DNA from: Haemophilus sp. HMSC068C11
GTDB lineage: Bacteria > Pseudomonadota > Gammaproteobacteria > Enterobacterales > Pasteurellaceae
Direction of reading: 5' to 3'
NCBI RefSeq assembly: GCF_001815355.1
Contig: NZ_KV820361.1
Location: forward strand, 1-64,000
Length of the DNA stretch: 64,000 bases
The first letter of the stretch is position 1. Each line of letters starts with the position of its first letter. Positions 48,514-58,656 of this stretch are shown piece after piece. Under the pieces are notes generated by a model. The model was not told the origin of the DNA and searched no databases. It worked only from the letters and a program-made list of their open reading frames with translations. Position numbers and translations under genes: made by a program.

Positions 48514-49839
48514 TTAGGCTTTTAGTTTGTTTTTCTTACGTTGCAAGAAGTACACGAAAACGAGTAATAATGCACAAGCAAGAGACACAATAAACAAGCT
48601 ACCAAAGAATCCATTCCAGTGGAGAGATTGAATAATCCACGCTAATGGGGCACCTGCCGCTGCCGCACCAATATAGGCGAAGAGACTAACGAAACCGGTA
48701 GAAGAACCTGAAGCATGTTTATGAGAGTTTTCAGCCGCAGCCATTGCGATAAGGAATTGCGGACCAAAGATAAAGAATCCCATCAGGAAGAATAAGCCAC
48801 ACATCACAAAATAGTTATCGCTTGGGATGAACCATAATGCTAAGGATGTTGAAATAATACCTAACACATAAATGATGTTCATTTGGGTACGGTTTCCGTT
48901 GAAGAATTTATCAGAACCCCATCCCGCAAAAAGTGCGCCTAAGAATCCACCGATTTCAAAGAAAGAGACCGCAGAGTTCGCTTTAAGTAAGTCATAACCG
49001 TGGGTTTCTGTTAAATATAAGTTACCCCAGTCATTGATACCGGTACGGATGATATAAATAAAACACCAAGAAAATGCTAATGCCCAGATAATGCTGTTTT
49101 TAAACACATAAATTTTAAGAATTTCCCAGTTAGATAAACCTAAACCTTCACTTTCATGTTCTTTTTCAGCAATATCATTACGCCATTCACCGACTGTTGG
49201 AAGTCCCATAGATGTTGGGCGATCGCGTAATAAGAAACAAAGGGCAAAACCGATGACACAGGCAATAATCCCTGGCACGATCATACCGTAACGCCATCCC
49301 CAATAAAGGGCAACGGCACCAGATAAAATTGGAATGAGTGCACCACCTAAGTTATGTGAGGTATTCCAAATAGCCCACCATAAACCACGTTCATTACGTG
49401 AGTACCAAGTATTCAGGATTTTTGAACATGGAGGCCAACCCCAACCTTGGAAAAAGGCGTTGATCATCCAAAGGGTGATAAACATAAAGACAGATGAACT
49501 CATGCCGAATAGAATGTTGACGATACCCGTCATCATTAAACCAATCCCCATAAAGTAACGAGGGTTAGAACGGTCACCAAGGACACCTGATAAGAACTTG
49601 GATACACCGTAGGTGAGATAAAACGCAGTACCCATGATACCGATATCGGCTTTTTGTAGCCCTAAGTCCGTTAGCATGGCTGGCATAACGAAGTTAAAAC
49701 TTTTACGAGTAAAATAGAATACGGCATAGCCGATATAACTGGTAATCATCAAATGTAATCGCCAGTAACGATAAGTTTTGTCGATCTCCTCTTTGCTTTT
49801 AGTAACCGGTAGATCCGGTGGTACACTGAAGATACCCAT
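48514..49839 (-). CDS. Organophosphate:phosphate antiporter family transporter, UhpC-like
   Basis: 441 residues with 12 predicted membrane spans. It aligns by eye over its whole length with E. coli UhpC: YRYWRLHLMITSYIGYAVFY, FTRKSFNFVMPAML, TYGVSKFLSGVLGDRSNPRY, NAFFQGWGWPPCSKIL and WNTSHNLGGALIPI. UhpC senses external glucose 6-phosphate with the UhpAB two-component pair. Neither uhpA nor uhpB is nearby, so this protein more likely works as a sugar-phosphate transporter itself. Confidence 0.88.
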   Translation of the reverse strand: MGIFSVPPDLPVTKSKEEIDKTYRYWRLHLMITSYIGYAVFYFTRKSFNFVMPAMLTDLGLQKADIGIMGTAFYLTYGVSKFLSGVLGDRSNPRYFMGIGLMMTGIVNILFGMSSSVFMFITLWMINAFFQGWGWPPCSKILNTWYSRNERGLWWAIWNTSHNLGGALIPILSGAVALYWGWRYGMIVPGIIACVIGFALCFLLRDRPTSMGLPTVGEWRNDIAEKEHESEGLGLSNWEILKIYVFKNSIIWALAFSWCFIYIIRTGINDWGNLYLTETHGYDLLKANSAVSFFEIGGFLGALFAGWGSDKFFNGNRTQMNIIYVLGIISTSLALWFIPSDNYFVMCGLFFLMGFFIFGPQFLIAMAAAENSHKHASGSSTGFVSLFAYIGAAAAGAPLAWIIQSLHWNGFFGSLFIVSLACALLLVFVYFLQRKKNKLKA

Positions 49840-49972
49840 AATATTTCTCCTCTAATGATAATAATTCATTCCAGTATATTACAAAGCCGGTTTTCAAAAG
49901 GGGACTCAGATCAAAAAATAGGGAATTTATAGGAAAAAATGGCTTGATGAATCGTTGATTTGATTATGATGG

Positions 49973-50018
49973 AAAAAAGTGCGGTCAACATTTTAGGGTT
50001 TTGACCGCACTTTTTTTT
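49973..50018. terminator. Paired-uptake-signal terminator
   Basis: AAAAAAGTGCGGTCAA and TTGACCGCACTTTTTT pair around a 12-base loop, upstream of the UhpC-like gene and downstream of folA. It ends folA on the minus strand. Confidence 0.88.
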
Positions 50019-50037
50019 AGGATGGTTTTGATATGTT

Positions 50038-50523
50038 TTATGCTTTACGCTGTAAAATTAAAAAACGACAATCATAGGGATTATCTGCATCCGCTTGACG
50101 ATATTCTTCAAACTCGATGTTCCATTCTGCCCAATTAATTTCAGGAAAGAACGTATCGCCGTCAATGTCAGCTTGAATTTGCGTGAGATACAATTTATCA
50201 GCTTTAGGTAAATATTGTTTAAATAACTCCCCCCCGCCAATCAGCATAATTTCATCAAATTCTTTAACAAAATCGACCGCACTTTCAAAATTCTCTTTCC
50301 AGATGACACCTTCATGTTCGTAAGGTGTACGTGAAAGGACAATATTGGTACGTTTCGGCAGTGGACGACCAATGCTTTCAAAGGTTTTACGGCCCATAAT
50401 TACCGGTTTGCCCGTAGTATTTTTACGAAACCAGGCTAAATCGGCAGGTAAGTGCCAAGGCATTTGATTATCTTTTCCGATGACGTTATTTTTTGTTGTC
50501 GCAACGATCAAACTTAATGTCAT
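50038..50523 (-). CDS. folA: Dihydrofolate reductase
   Basis: 161 residues from the ATG at 50523 (MTLSLIVATTKNNVIG), preceded by GGGA; the 16 codons before it do not fit the family start. Conserved: NQMPWHLPADLAWFRKNT with the catalytic acid region, VIMGRKTFESIGRPLP, and IMLIGGGELFKQYL. Contains an uptake signal in the coding region. Confidence 0.97.
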   Translation of the reverse strand: MTLSLIVATTKNNVIGKDNQMPWHLPADLAWFRKNTTGKPVIMGRKTFESIGRPLPKRTNIVLSRTPYEHEGVIWKENFESAVDFVKEFDEIMLIGGGELFKQYLPKADKLYLTQIQADIDGDTFFPEINWAEWNIEFEEYRQADADNPYDCRFLILQRKA

Positions 50524-50664
50524 ATTTTCTATCCCATTTTTCTTTTTTTGCACTATATCATAGGTATTCACAAAATCTGAATTCGAGATGGGATTTTTCG
50601 TGATTTTTATTTATTTTAGTGCTAATTTAACGCCAATTTACTATTTTTTTATTGAGGACAAACT

Positions 50665-51774
50665 ATGTCGGCAAATCGCAAAACAATCGTCGTAAAATTT
50701 GGTACTAGCACATTAACACATGGTTCTCCAAAATTGAATGCGCCTCACATGGTCGATATTGTTCGCCAGATTGCCCAGCTTCATCAAGCGGGTTTTCGTG
50801 TCGTGATTGTGACATCAGGTGCGATTGCCGCTGGACGACATTATTTAAATCATCCTCAACTTCCTCCAACTATTGCCTCAAAGCAGCTTTTAGCTGCAGT
50901 AGGGCAGAGTCAACTGATTCAAGCCTGGGAAAAATTATTTGCGATTTATGATATTCATATTGGACAAATTTTATTAACTCGTGCCGATATTGAAGATCGT
51001 GAACGTTTTTTAAATGCGCGCGATACATTACATGCTCTGTTAGACAATCAGATTATTCCTGTGATTAACGAGAATGATGCGGTAGCAACGGCTGAGATTA
51101 AAGTAGGGGATAACGATAACTTATCGGCGTTAGTTGCGATTTTAGTGCAAGCAGAACAACTTTACTTATTAACGGATCAACAAGGCTTATACGAAAGCGA
51201 TCCTCGTAAAAATCCAGATGCGAAATTGATTCCAGTGGTTGAGCAAATTACTGATCATATTCGTTCGATTGCAGGCGGTAGTGGTACAAACCTTGGTACT
51301 GGCGGGATGAGTACAAAAATTATTGCAGCAGATGTGGCAACGCGTTCAGGTATTGAAACGATAATTGCACCAGGTAGCCGACCTGATGTGATTGTGGATT
51401 TAGCCTACGATAAACCAATTGGTACGAAATTTATTGCACATCATTCAGATCGTCTCGAAAGTCGTAAACAGTGGTTATTTGCAGCTCCATCAGCGGGTAT
51501 GCTGACGATTGATGAGGGTGCTGAAAATGCCATGTTAGTACAGAATAAATCGTTGTTGCCTGCAGGGATTACGGCTGTGGAAGGGCGTTTCTCACGTGGT
51601 GAAGTCGTCAAAATTAAGAATACCTCAGGTAAAGTGATTGCACTCGGTATGCCGCGTTATAACAGCGATGCGTTGGAATTAATCAAAGGGAAAAAATCCC
51701 AAGAAATTGAACAAATTCTTGGCTATGAGTATGGTGCAGTTGCGTTACATCGTGATGACATGATTGTGCTATAG
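50665..51774 (+). CDS. proB: Glutamate 5-kinase
   Basis: 369 residues. The amino-acid kinase domain ([55 protein letters not shown]) is followed by a PUA domain (about residues 280-369). First step of proline synthesis; proA is not adjacent here. TTGAGGAC lies before the ATG. Confidence 0.97.
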   Translation: MSANRKTIVVKFGTSTLTHGSPKLNAPHMVDIVRQIAQLHQAGFRVVIVTSGAIAAGRHYLNHPQLPPTIASKQLLAAVGQSQLIQAWEKLFAIYDIHIGQILLTRADIEDRERFLNARDTLHALLDNQIIPVINENDAVATAEIKVGDNDNLSALVAILVQAEQLYLLTDQQGLYESDPRKNPDAKLIPVVEQITDHIRSIAGGSGTNLGTGGMSTKIIAADVATRSGIETIIAPGSRPDVIVDLAYDKPIGTKFIAHHSDRLESRKQWLFAAPSAGMLTIDEGAENAMLVQNKSLLPAGITAVEGRFSRGEVVKIKNTSGKVIALGMPRYNSDALELIKGKKSQEIEQILGYEYGAVALHRDDMIVL

Positions 51775-51886
51775 CTTAAAATAGAAATCGGATCTCTTAT
51801 ATTTTCTGAACCTTCCTTTTATTTTGTTGGTCTATAAAACCATAAAAAGGGCAATAACCCGATATTAAGTAGTAAAAGGAGACAAC

Positions 51887-52267
51887 ATGAGATTAATAGC
51901 GACCGTTTTAGCTGTTGGGCTATTAAGTGCTTGTACGCAGGGCTATTATGTAAAACATCGTAGCCCAATTTCAGTGAGCAAACACGTAAAACGTTTAAAT
52001 ACGACGGTTTGTCATGATAAAGATGACTGGTATTTAGATGGTTATCGTGTAGGAAAAGATTTCCAAGCGCAAAGCCAATCTCAATTGAATAAACGAATTA
52101 ATTATTGTGGCCGACGTGTACCTGAAGAGCTGAGAACCGCATGGTTTAATGGTTTTGATGCAGGCTCAAATGGCGTTCAGATTGATATAGAGGGTTATGA
52201 TGAGGATGCTCTCTTAACCTATGATTATGACGATGATGATCGTTATAGCGAAGACGAAGAAGAATAA
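51887..52267 (+). CDS. Small lipoprotein with acidic tail
   Basis: 126 residues. Lipobox LLSAC in MRLIATVLAVGLLSAC. Mature middle contains CHDKDDWYLDGYRVGKDF and AWFNGFDAG, resembling the DUF2799-type lipoproteins in which such D-W-x-x-G-x-x-x-G repeats occur. The last 25 residues are almost all Asp, Glu and Tyr. AAAGGAG lies seven bases before the ATG. Confidence 0.8.
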   Translation: MRLIATVLAVGLLSACTQGYYVKHRSPISVSKHVKRLNTTVCHDKDDWYLDGYRVGKDFQAQSQSQLNKRINYCGRRVPEELRTAWFNGFDAGSNGVQIDIEGYDEDALLTYDYDDDDRYSEDEEE

Positions 52268-52299
52268 AAAAAGTGCGGTTAAAATTAACCGCACTTTTT
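52268..52299. terminator. Paired-uptake-signal terminator
   Basis: AAAAAGTGCGGTTA and TAACCGCACTTTTT pair around AAAT, between the convergent lipoprotein and fklB genes. Confidence 0.93.
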
Positions 52300-52303
52300 C
52301 TTT

Positions 52304-52936
52304 TTAAAGGATATCGAGTAATTCAACTTCAAATACTAAGGTTGAGAATGGTGGGATAGATGCACCTGCACCACGTTCACCGTAAGCAAGTTCGTGTGGA
52401 ATAGTGAGTTTCCATTTAGAACCAACAGGCATCATTTGTAATGCTTCAACCCAACCACGAATTACGCCATTTACTGGGAATTCAGCTGGTGCACCACGAG
52501 CAACAGAGCTATCGAATACAGTACCATCTGGTAATGTACCAGTGTAGTGAACACGTACTTTATCAGTTGCAGATGGTTTGTTTCCGTTACCTTCGGTTAA
52601 AATTTCGTATTGTAAACCGCTGTCAGTCACGTTTACACCTGCTTTTTTCGCGTTTTCTTCTAAGAATTTTTTACCTTCTTCTTCAATCGCTTTGAATTGC
52701 GCTTGTTGTGCTTCAGCCGCTTGTTGTTGAAGTGCTTGAACAGAATGCATTAAATCATTAATTTCTAATGCAGGTTGATTACGGTTTAACGCATCGAAAA
52801 TACCTTTTGCTACCGCTTCAACAGAAATATCCATTTGGCTATCAGCTAATTGCTGACCGATTTGTAAACCGATACCGTAGCTGCCTTTTTCAGAAATACT
52901 TTCTAATTTTACTTGTTCAAAAATTTGAGCTGTCAT
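52304..52936 (-). CDS. fklB: FKBP-type peptidyl-prolyl isomerase FklB
   Basis: 210 residues, with no signal peptide, so the cytoplasmic 22-kDa form. The helical N-terminal dimerisation domain ([17 protein letters not shown]) has a long helix to residue 95. The FKBP domain then shows [37 protein letters not shown] and [16 protein letters not shown]. It follows psd on the same strand with 21 bases between. Confidence 0.95.
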   Translation of the reverse strand: MTAQIFEQVKLESISEKGSYGIGLQIGQQLADSQMDISVEAVAKGIFDALNRNQPALEINDLMHSVQALQQQAAEAQQAQFKAIEEEGKKFLEENAKKAGVNVTDSGLQYEILTEGNGNKPSATDKVRVHYTGTLPDGTVFDSSVARGAPAEFPVNGVIRGWVEALQMMPVGSKWKLTIPHELAYGERGAGASIPPFSTLVFEVELLDIL

Positions 52937-52957
52937 GTTTTTTCCTTTGTTGTAAAA

Positions 52958-53827
52958 CTATTTTTTCAATGCCAAGATTTCACCCATGCGAACAGGTTCA
53001 TCAACACTTAAATGATCGGCAATTTTCACTTGGCCGGCTTGGAATAGATTAATCACGGTAGAACCAAGTTGGAACCAACCCATTTCTTGACCTTTGCTTA
53101 ATTTAACCGCACTTTCGCCTTCATAAGTCCAGACTTTCACTTCGTTATGACGTGGTGGGTTAATAACGCCAGCCCAAACAGTGCCAATACTTGCGGTGAT
53201 TGTCGCACCTACTAAGATTTGTACCATAGTACCGAATTCAGTATCAAAGACACAAATCACACGCTCATTACGTGCAAAGAGGTTCGGCACATGTTTCGCT
53301 AAAAACGGATTGACGGAGAATAAATCACCCGGCACGTAAATCATTTTGCGAAGTGTACCATCACATGGCATATGTACACGGTGATAATCACGTGGTGATA
53401 AATAAGTGGTGACGAATTCCCCATTTTTAAAGGTCTCGGTTAAATCTTTATCTTCCGCTAATAAATCATTTAAGCTGAAGAAGTGACCTTTTGCTTGTAA
53501 TAGGCAGTCATCTTCAATGTGTCCACATTCACTTACACGGCCATCCGCAGGGCAACAAAGTGCGGTTGGATTTTGGTTAATTGGTCGTGCATTTTCCTTT
53601 AATGGACGGATAAAGAATTCATTAAAACTGGCGTAATCACTGAATTTTTCTTTTTCAGCAATGCTCATATCAATGTTGTATTTTTTTGCAAACGCTTTAA
53701 TCACAAAATGTGTCACGGCGCCCCATTTTTGTTTAGCTAACCAACCTGCTGCTTGTGTCATATAGATTTGCGGCATCACATATTGAAATGCAACTTTTAG
53801 GCGTTGCCAATAAGAAATTGGGTTCAT
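52958..53827 (-). CDS. psd: Phosphatidylserine decarboxylase proenzyme
   Basis: 289 residues. Converts phosphatidylserine to phosphatidylethanolamine at the inner membrane. The autocleavage site LGST (WFQLGSTVINLF) yields the pyruvoyl group from Ser. Also conserved are YLSPRDYHRVHMP and FSVNP. Downstream of pssA, so both steps of phosphatidylethanolamine synthesis are together. Confidence 0.97.
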   Translation of the reverse strand: MNPISYWQRLKVAFQYVMPQIYMTQAAGWLAKQKWGAVTHFVIKAFAKKYNIDMSIAEKEKFSDYASFNEFFIRPLKENARPINQNPTALCCPADGRVSECGHIEDDCLLQAKGHFFSLNDLLAEDKDLTETFKNGEFVTTYLSPRDYHRVHMPCDGTLRKMIYVPGDLFSVNPFLAKHVPNLFARNERVICVFDTEFGTMVQILVGATITASIGTVWAGVINPPRHNEVKVWTYEGESAVKLSKGQEMGWFQLGSTVINLFQAGQVKIADHLSVDEPVRMGEILALKK

Positions 53828-53921
53828 TGATTTCTCCGATAAGATTAAAAAGTTGGGCGATTATAACAACTTATTTCACTTGTGCAATGTTAGTCGATGT
53901 TTTTGCGTAAGATACAAGCAA

Positions 53922-53948
53922 GAAGCCGACATTTGTCGGCCTCTTTTA
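53922..53948 (-). terminator. Hairpin between pssA and psd
   Basis: GCCGAC and GTCGGC (53924-53940) form a short hairpin with T-rich flanks on the plus strand and TTCTTG on the minus strand. It may be a weak terminator after pssA. Confidence 0.55.
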
Positions 53949-53951
53949 CGT

Positions 53952-55319
53952 TTATAAAATCATTTTGACTAATTTGTCTGCTTGAATTCGTGCAAATTTT
54001 TTCAACAGTTTTTGCACCGGTTCAGGATATTGCGTTAATTCTTCTAATTCAGAATAATCTTGCAATACTTTGGTATGTTGGCGGATGTGCGACAATTCTT
54101 TTTCCGCTTGTGGCAGAAGTTCTTGTTTTGGATCGTGGATTAATAATCCATTTTCCGCATCTAAACGCCATGCGCGAGGATTTAGGTTGTTCCCTGTTAA
54201 AAGAATATACTGATTGTCCACCCAAACACCTTTGAGGTGATAGGTGTTATCTCCATCTTTCCATAAACGCACCGTTAAATGACCGTTTTTAATGTAAGCA
54301 TCAAATTTCTCGCAGAAACGACGAAGATTACTTTCATATAAATAAGGCAATGCGCCTGCCATTTTAAATGGCTGCTCTGGTGGGATATAGAAATCGTTCG
54401 CAACTTTATCACCTACGATAATTTCGACACGTTTTCCTTGTTCTAATAAGCGGGCAAGTTTACTTCTTAGCGTGCGAGGGAAGTTGAAATAAGGCGTGCA
54501 AATCACCAATTTTTCCTGAACTTGTAAGAATAAATCTTCAATAACTTGGTTTAATTCATTGCCTGATGCACCTAAACCAAAAAGAGGTGAAATGGTTAAA
54601 ACATCTGAAAAACCAACCGCACTTTCCAATTGATATTCCGCATGGGCAGATAAGTTTTTACGATAAGCTTTTATTGCACTACGAATTTCTTTGGTGCGAG
54701 GGCGATTAGCCACATCTAATGGATGTACCGCACTGAAATCCAATAAATAATCATTAATAAAATTAACCATAGAGTCTGCCAGTGCAGCATTATGGATTTT
54801 TTGATAGCGGTCGTAGCGGTATTTATCTTGTTGTTGTAAATACACGTTATTGATACTTGCGCCGCTATAAAGCACGGTATCATCAAACACAAAGCCTTTA
54901 ATATGTAATACACCAAAGACTTCGCGAGTATTAATTGGCACACCGAAGAACATATTGGGTTCATCGGGAAGTTGATAGGTTTGGCGTTGTTCACAATACC
55001 AATCAGCGTTAGTGGCAGATTTTTCTGCACCGAGTAAATTGCGTTGTCCGCGATGCCAATCTACTAAAATTTTCACATCCAATTCTGGATGATCTTGTTT
55101 TACGCGATAAATCTCATTGAGAATTTCTTGTCCTGCTTCATCTTTTTGCCAATAAAGCGCGGTCACGTAAATACGTTTTTTAGCTTGGCGAATTAATTCT
55201 ATAATTTGTGCTTTGAATTCAAGCGGACTAAACAGAAACTCAACCTGCTCTGCCTGTAAAGGAAGAAAAGGTAAATTTTTTAAATTTTGTTCTGCTCGTT
55301 TAGCTTTATTGATTAACAT
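53952..55319 (-). CDS. pssA: CDP-diacylglycerol-serine O-phosphatidyltransferase
   Basis: 455 residues, the phospholipase-D-fold type used by gammaproteobacteria. Two HKD-type motifs are visible: HIKGFVFDD with GASINNVYL, and HLKGVWVDN with TGNNLNPRAW. A loosely membrane-associated cytoplasmic enzyme that makes phosphatidylserine. Upstream of psd. Confidence 0.95.
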   Translation of the reverse strand: MLINKAKRAEQNLKNLPFLPLQAEQVEFLFSPLEFKAQIIELIRQAKKRIYVTALYWQKDEAGQEILNEIYRVKQDHPELDVKILVDWHRGQRNLLGAEKSATNADWYCEQRQTYQLPDEPNMFFGVPINTREVFGVLHIKGFVFDDTVLYSGASINNVYLQQQDKYRYDRYQKIHNAALADSMVNFINDYLLDFSAVHPLDVANRPRTKEIRSAIKAYRKNLSAHAEYQLESAVGFSDVLTISPLFGLGASGNELNQVIEDLFLQVQEKLVICTPYFNFPRTLRSKLARLLEQGKRVEIIVGDKVANDFYIPPEQPFKMAGALPYLYESNLRRFCEKFDAYIKNGHLTVRLWKDGDNTYHLKGVWVDNQYILLTGNNLNPRAWRLDAENGLLIHDPKQELLPQAEKELSHIRQHTKVLQDYSELEELTQYPEPVQKLLKKFARIQADKLVKMIL

Positions 55320-55468
55320 AATCTATCTCTACACTAAAAATTAATGCTCTAGTTTACAATATTTCCTTTGTGGATTGATAGAAAAAAGGTTTTTTTTCGT
55401 TATAATGCTCACAAATTTTCGCATTTTTTGGCGAATTATTATCCAATTTTTCCTTCGAGAAGCAAATT

Positions 55469-56542
55469 ATGAGCAATTCACGCAAACCATCATTCCAAAC
55501 AAACCCCACCAAATCTTTTCAAGAGCGTAGCCCAAAACGAACATTTAATGATAAAGAGCGTCGCTTTGATGATCGTCGTAATAATGAAAAACGTGAGGGA
55601 AATCGACCGCACTTTGATAAAAAACGGGATGATCGTAAACCTTCTCGTGGCTTCCAACAGCAAGAAGTGAGAGAACCGAAAATTGCTGAACTTTCATTAA
55701 ATAAAGCGAATGGAGAAAGTGGCTCGGTAAAAGTAACGGTGAAAAGTACGGGCGTGAGTTATAAACCGAAAGAAAAGAAAACGGGCGCATTATCACCACG
55801 AGCACCTGAGAAAATTAAAAAGAACCGCGCTGAAGAAATGAAAGTGTATGGTGAAAATGCGTGTTTAGAATTGTTTGCTGAGCGTCCGGAGAGCATTGTT
55901 CGCGTATGGGCAACGGTGCAAATGGCACATCGAATTGGCGAGATTTTCAGTTATTTAGCCGCAAATAAAAAAGTGTATCACGTGGTAGATAACGATGAGT
56001 TGAGCTTAGTGAGTGGTACCGAGCATCATGGCGGCATTTGTATGTTAGTGAAAAAACAACGAACTTTTTCTTTGCAAGGTTATTTAGATGTGCCGCGTCA
56101 AGAAGACTGCTTAGTCGTGCTTGATCAAGTCAATAATGCGCAAAACCTAGGTGGCGTTGTGCGTACTTGCGCTTTCTACGGCATTAAAAATGTGGTGACA
56201 AATCAAGTTGAACAGCTTTATGCGCCCGCTGCTATGCGTGTGGCTGAAGGCGGAATGGAGCATATTCGTATTTTAGAAACAGAAAGTACTGAAATCGCTT
56301 TAGAGGCCTTACGCAAAGCTGGCTATCAGATTATTCATGTATCAACCAATAAACAAGGTGTGGCGTTGGAACAACTCAAATTTGCAGAGAAAGTCGCATT
56401 GGTATTGAGCGAAGGTAGTACGGATGATATTCGTGAGAAACAAGATGTAAATGTGCGTCTTTCTTTAAGCAATCCATTAAAAACCGGATTAAATATTGCA
56501 GTAAACACAGGGATTTTATTAGCACATTGGTATGTGAAATAA
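55469..56542 (+). CDS. yfiF: TrmH/SpoU-family RNA methyltransferase, YfiF-like
   Basis: 357 residues. Residues 1-100 are highly basic and disordered (RSPKRTFNDKERRFDDRR and similar), as in E. coli YfiF. A substrate-binding L30e-like domain follows (VYGENACLELFAERPES), then the SpoU knot: NNAQNLGGVVRTCAFYG, AMRVAEGGMEHI, LVLSEGSTDD, and LKTGLNIAVNTGILL. Its RNA target is not established. Confidence 0.9.
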   Translation: MSNSRKPSFQTNPTKSFQERSPKRTFNDKERRFDDRRNNEKREGNRPHFDKKRDDRKPSRGFQQQEVREPKIAELSLNKANGESGSVKVTVKSTGVSYKPKEKKTGALSPRAPEKIKKNRAEEMKVYGENACLELFAERPESIVRVWATVQMAHRIGEIFSYLAANKKVYHVVDNDELSLVSGTEHHGGICMLVKKQRTFSLQGYLDVPRQEDCLVVLDQVNNAQNLGGVVRTCAFYGIKNVVTNQVEQLYAPAAMRVAEGGMEHIRILETESTEIALEALRKAGYQIIHVSTNKQGVALEQLKFAEKVALVLSEGSTDDIREKQDVNVRLSLSNPLKTGLNIAVNTGILLAHWYVK

Positions 56543-56573
56543 CCTTAAGTGCGGTTATTTTGAGGTTTGTTTT

Positions 56574-56601
56574 GGGGGCTGACATCTATCAGCCCTTTTT
56601 C
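56574..56601 (+). terminator. Terminator of yfiF
   Basis: GGGCTGA (56576-56582) pairs with TCAGCCC (56589-56595), followed by TTTTTCTTTTT. Confidence 0.87.
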
Positions 56602-56712
56602 TTTTTCAAAATTGTGTGAGCTTCAAATTTTGATATTTCTTGTAAAAGCCTTTGGGGGGAATCAGACAAAAGATCTATACTACTTCTAGTTGTTATTTAA
56701 TAGGGAGTTTTT

Positions 56713-58602
56713 ATGCCTGAACGTTCAGCAAACATCAGTACACACGATCCTTTCGGGAGCTTATTAGGCTATGCGCCGGGTGGCATTGCAATTTATTCAT
56801 CCGATTATCATACAGCAGATGAGAAAGAGTATCCCGATGATGCCGCCTTTCGCAGTTATTTAGGGCGAGAGTATATGGGATATAAATGGCAGTGTGTGGA
56901 GTTTGCACGTCGCTATCTCTATCTCAACCATGGCATGGTATTTACTGATGTAGGAATGGCTTACGAGATCTTTTCTTTACGATTTTTACGTCAAGTGGTG
57001 AATGATGCCTTATTACCTTTACAAGCCTTTGCAAATGGTTGTAAACGTAAGCCTGAAGCAGGTGCATTGTTAATTTGGCAGGAGGGCGGTGAATTTAAGC
57101 ATACGGGGCATGTGGCGATCATTACCGAGGTATTAGAAGATAAAATTCGCATTGCCGAGCAAAACGTGATTCACTCTCGCTTACCAAGTGGGCAGCAATG
57201 GACTCGCGAATTACCGATGACGGTTTCCGAAAGTGGTTATTTTCTGCATGATACCTTTGATGATACAGAAATTTTAGGTTGGATGATCCAAACAGAAGAT
57301 ACCGAATACAGTCTGCCGCGGCCAACACCAGAAAAAGAGAAACTTGAGATTCATGCTGAACATATAGAAAACAATGGTCAGTTTGAGCATAAATGGCTGA
57401 ATGAGCAAAACGAATTTGAAGCGGCATATGTGAAAGCAATGGGTGGGCATAAAGTCAGCCATTCGGATCAATATCGCTATTTTACGATATCTGAAACAGC
57501 ACAACATGAGTTAATTCGTGCAACCAATGAATTGCATTTAATGTATTTGCATGCCACAGATAAAGTCTTAAAAGACGATAAGTTATTACAATATTTTAAT
57601 ATTCCTAAATTGCTTTGGCCTCGCTTACGGTTATCTTGGCAAAATCGCCGTTATCAAACTATTACGGGGCGTTTAGATTTCTGCATGGATAGTCGTGGAT
57701 TGAAAGTATATGAATACAATGCAGATTCAGCTTCTTGTCACGCTGAAGCTGGTGAGTTTATGAATCGATGGGCAATTCAGGGTGGATTGAATATAGGCGA
57801 TAATCCTGCCGATGGCTTACGTAATGCATTAGCGGATTGTTGGAAACATAGTGAAGCCACGCCACTTGTTCATATTATGCAAGATCACGATGATGAGGAA
57901 GATTATCACGCATTATTTATGCGCAATGCACTGGTTCAAGCAGGATTTAAAGCCAAAATTATTCATGGGACCGAGGGGTTACATTGGGATAGTCGAGGTC
58001 GTTTGATTGATGATGAAGATAACCAAGTAAAAACAGTATGGAAAACGTGGGCCTGGGAAACTATGTTGGAGCAACTTCGTGAAGATGCAACAGGTATGGA
58101 AGTTGCTCCACCGATTCGTACAGGCTATCCGGAAGATAAAGTGCGGTTGATTGATGTGTTACTTCGTCCGGAAGTTCTAGTTTATGAACCACTTTGGACA
58201 GCGATTCCAAGTAATAAAGCGATTTTACCAGTGTTGTGGTCATTATTCCCAAATCATCGTTATCTACTCGAAGCAGGATTTGAATTGACACCTGAACTGA
58301 TTAAGAATGGTTATGCACAAAAACCAATTGCAGGTCGTCGAGGTGATAATGTGAAATTGATAGGTGAGTGTAAATCTGTACTCGATAGCACAGACGGTCG
58401 TTTTGATAAGCAGGAGAGTATTTATCAACAGCTTTGGTGTTTACCAAAAGTGGAAGATCAATATGTTCAGGTCTGTACTTTTACTGTAGGTGGGCATTAT
58501 GGTGGTAGCTGTTTACGCTCAGACCCGAGTTTGGTCATTATGGGAAACAGTGATATGCAACCGTTAAGGGTATTATCAGATAAAGATTTCCTTAAGAAAT
58601 AA
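56713..58602 (+). CDS. gss: Bifunctional glutathionylspermidine amidase/synthetase
   Basis: 629 residues. The N-terminal CHAP amidase has Cys61 in KWQCVEFARRYLY and a His in HTGHVAIITEV. The C-terminal ATP-grasp synthetase shows YEYNADSASCHAEAGE, ILPVLWSLFPNHRYLL and VGGHYGGSCLRSDPSLV. It makes and cleaves glutathionylspermidine. Single-gene unit with AGGGAG before the ATG. Confidence 0.96.
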   Translation: MPERSANISTHDPFGSLLGYAPGGIAIYSSDYHTADEKEYPDDAAFRSYLGREYMGYKWQCVEFARRYLYLNHGMVFTDVGMAYEIFSLRFLRQVVNDALLPLQAFANGCKRKPEAGALLIWQEGGEFKHTGHVAIITEVLEDKIRIAEQNVIHSRLPSGQQWTRELPMTVSESGYFLHDTFDDTEILGWMIQTEDTEYSLPRPTPEKEKLEIHAEHIENNGQFEHKWLNEQNEFEAAYVKAMGGHKVSHSDQYRYFTISETAQHELIRATNELHLMYLHATDKVLKDDKLLQYFNIPKLLWPRLRLSWQNRRYQTITGRLDFCMDSRGLKVYEYNADSASCHAEAGEFMNRWAIQGGLNIGDNPADGLRNALADCWKHSEATPLVHIMQDHDDEEDYHALFMRNALVQAGFKAKIIHGTEGLHWDSRGRLIDDEDNQVKTVWKTWAWETMLEQLREDATGMEVAPPIRTGYPEDKVRLIDVLLRPEVLVYEPLWTAIPSNKAILPVLWSLFPNHRYLLEAGFELTPELIKNGYAQKPIAGRRGDNVKLIGECKSVLDSTDGRFDKQESIYQQLWCLPKVEDQYVQVCTFTVGGHYGGSCLRSDPSLVIMGNSDMQPLRVLSDKDFLKK

Positions 58603-58607
58603 AAACA

Positions 58608-58641
58608 AAATCGGCACTCAAAATGAGTGCCGATTTGTTAT
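58608..58641. terminator. Bidirectional terminator between gss and napC
   Basis: AAATCGGCACTCA (58608-58620) pairs with TGAGTGCCGATTT (58624-58636). It serves both convergent units. Confidence 0.92.
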
Positions 58642-58656
58642 TGTTAATTTATAAAA

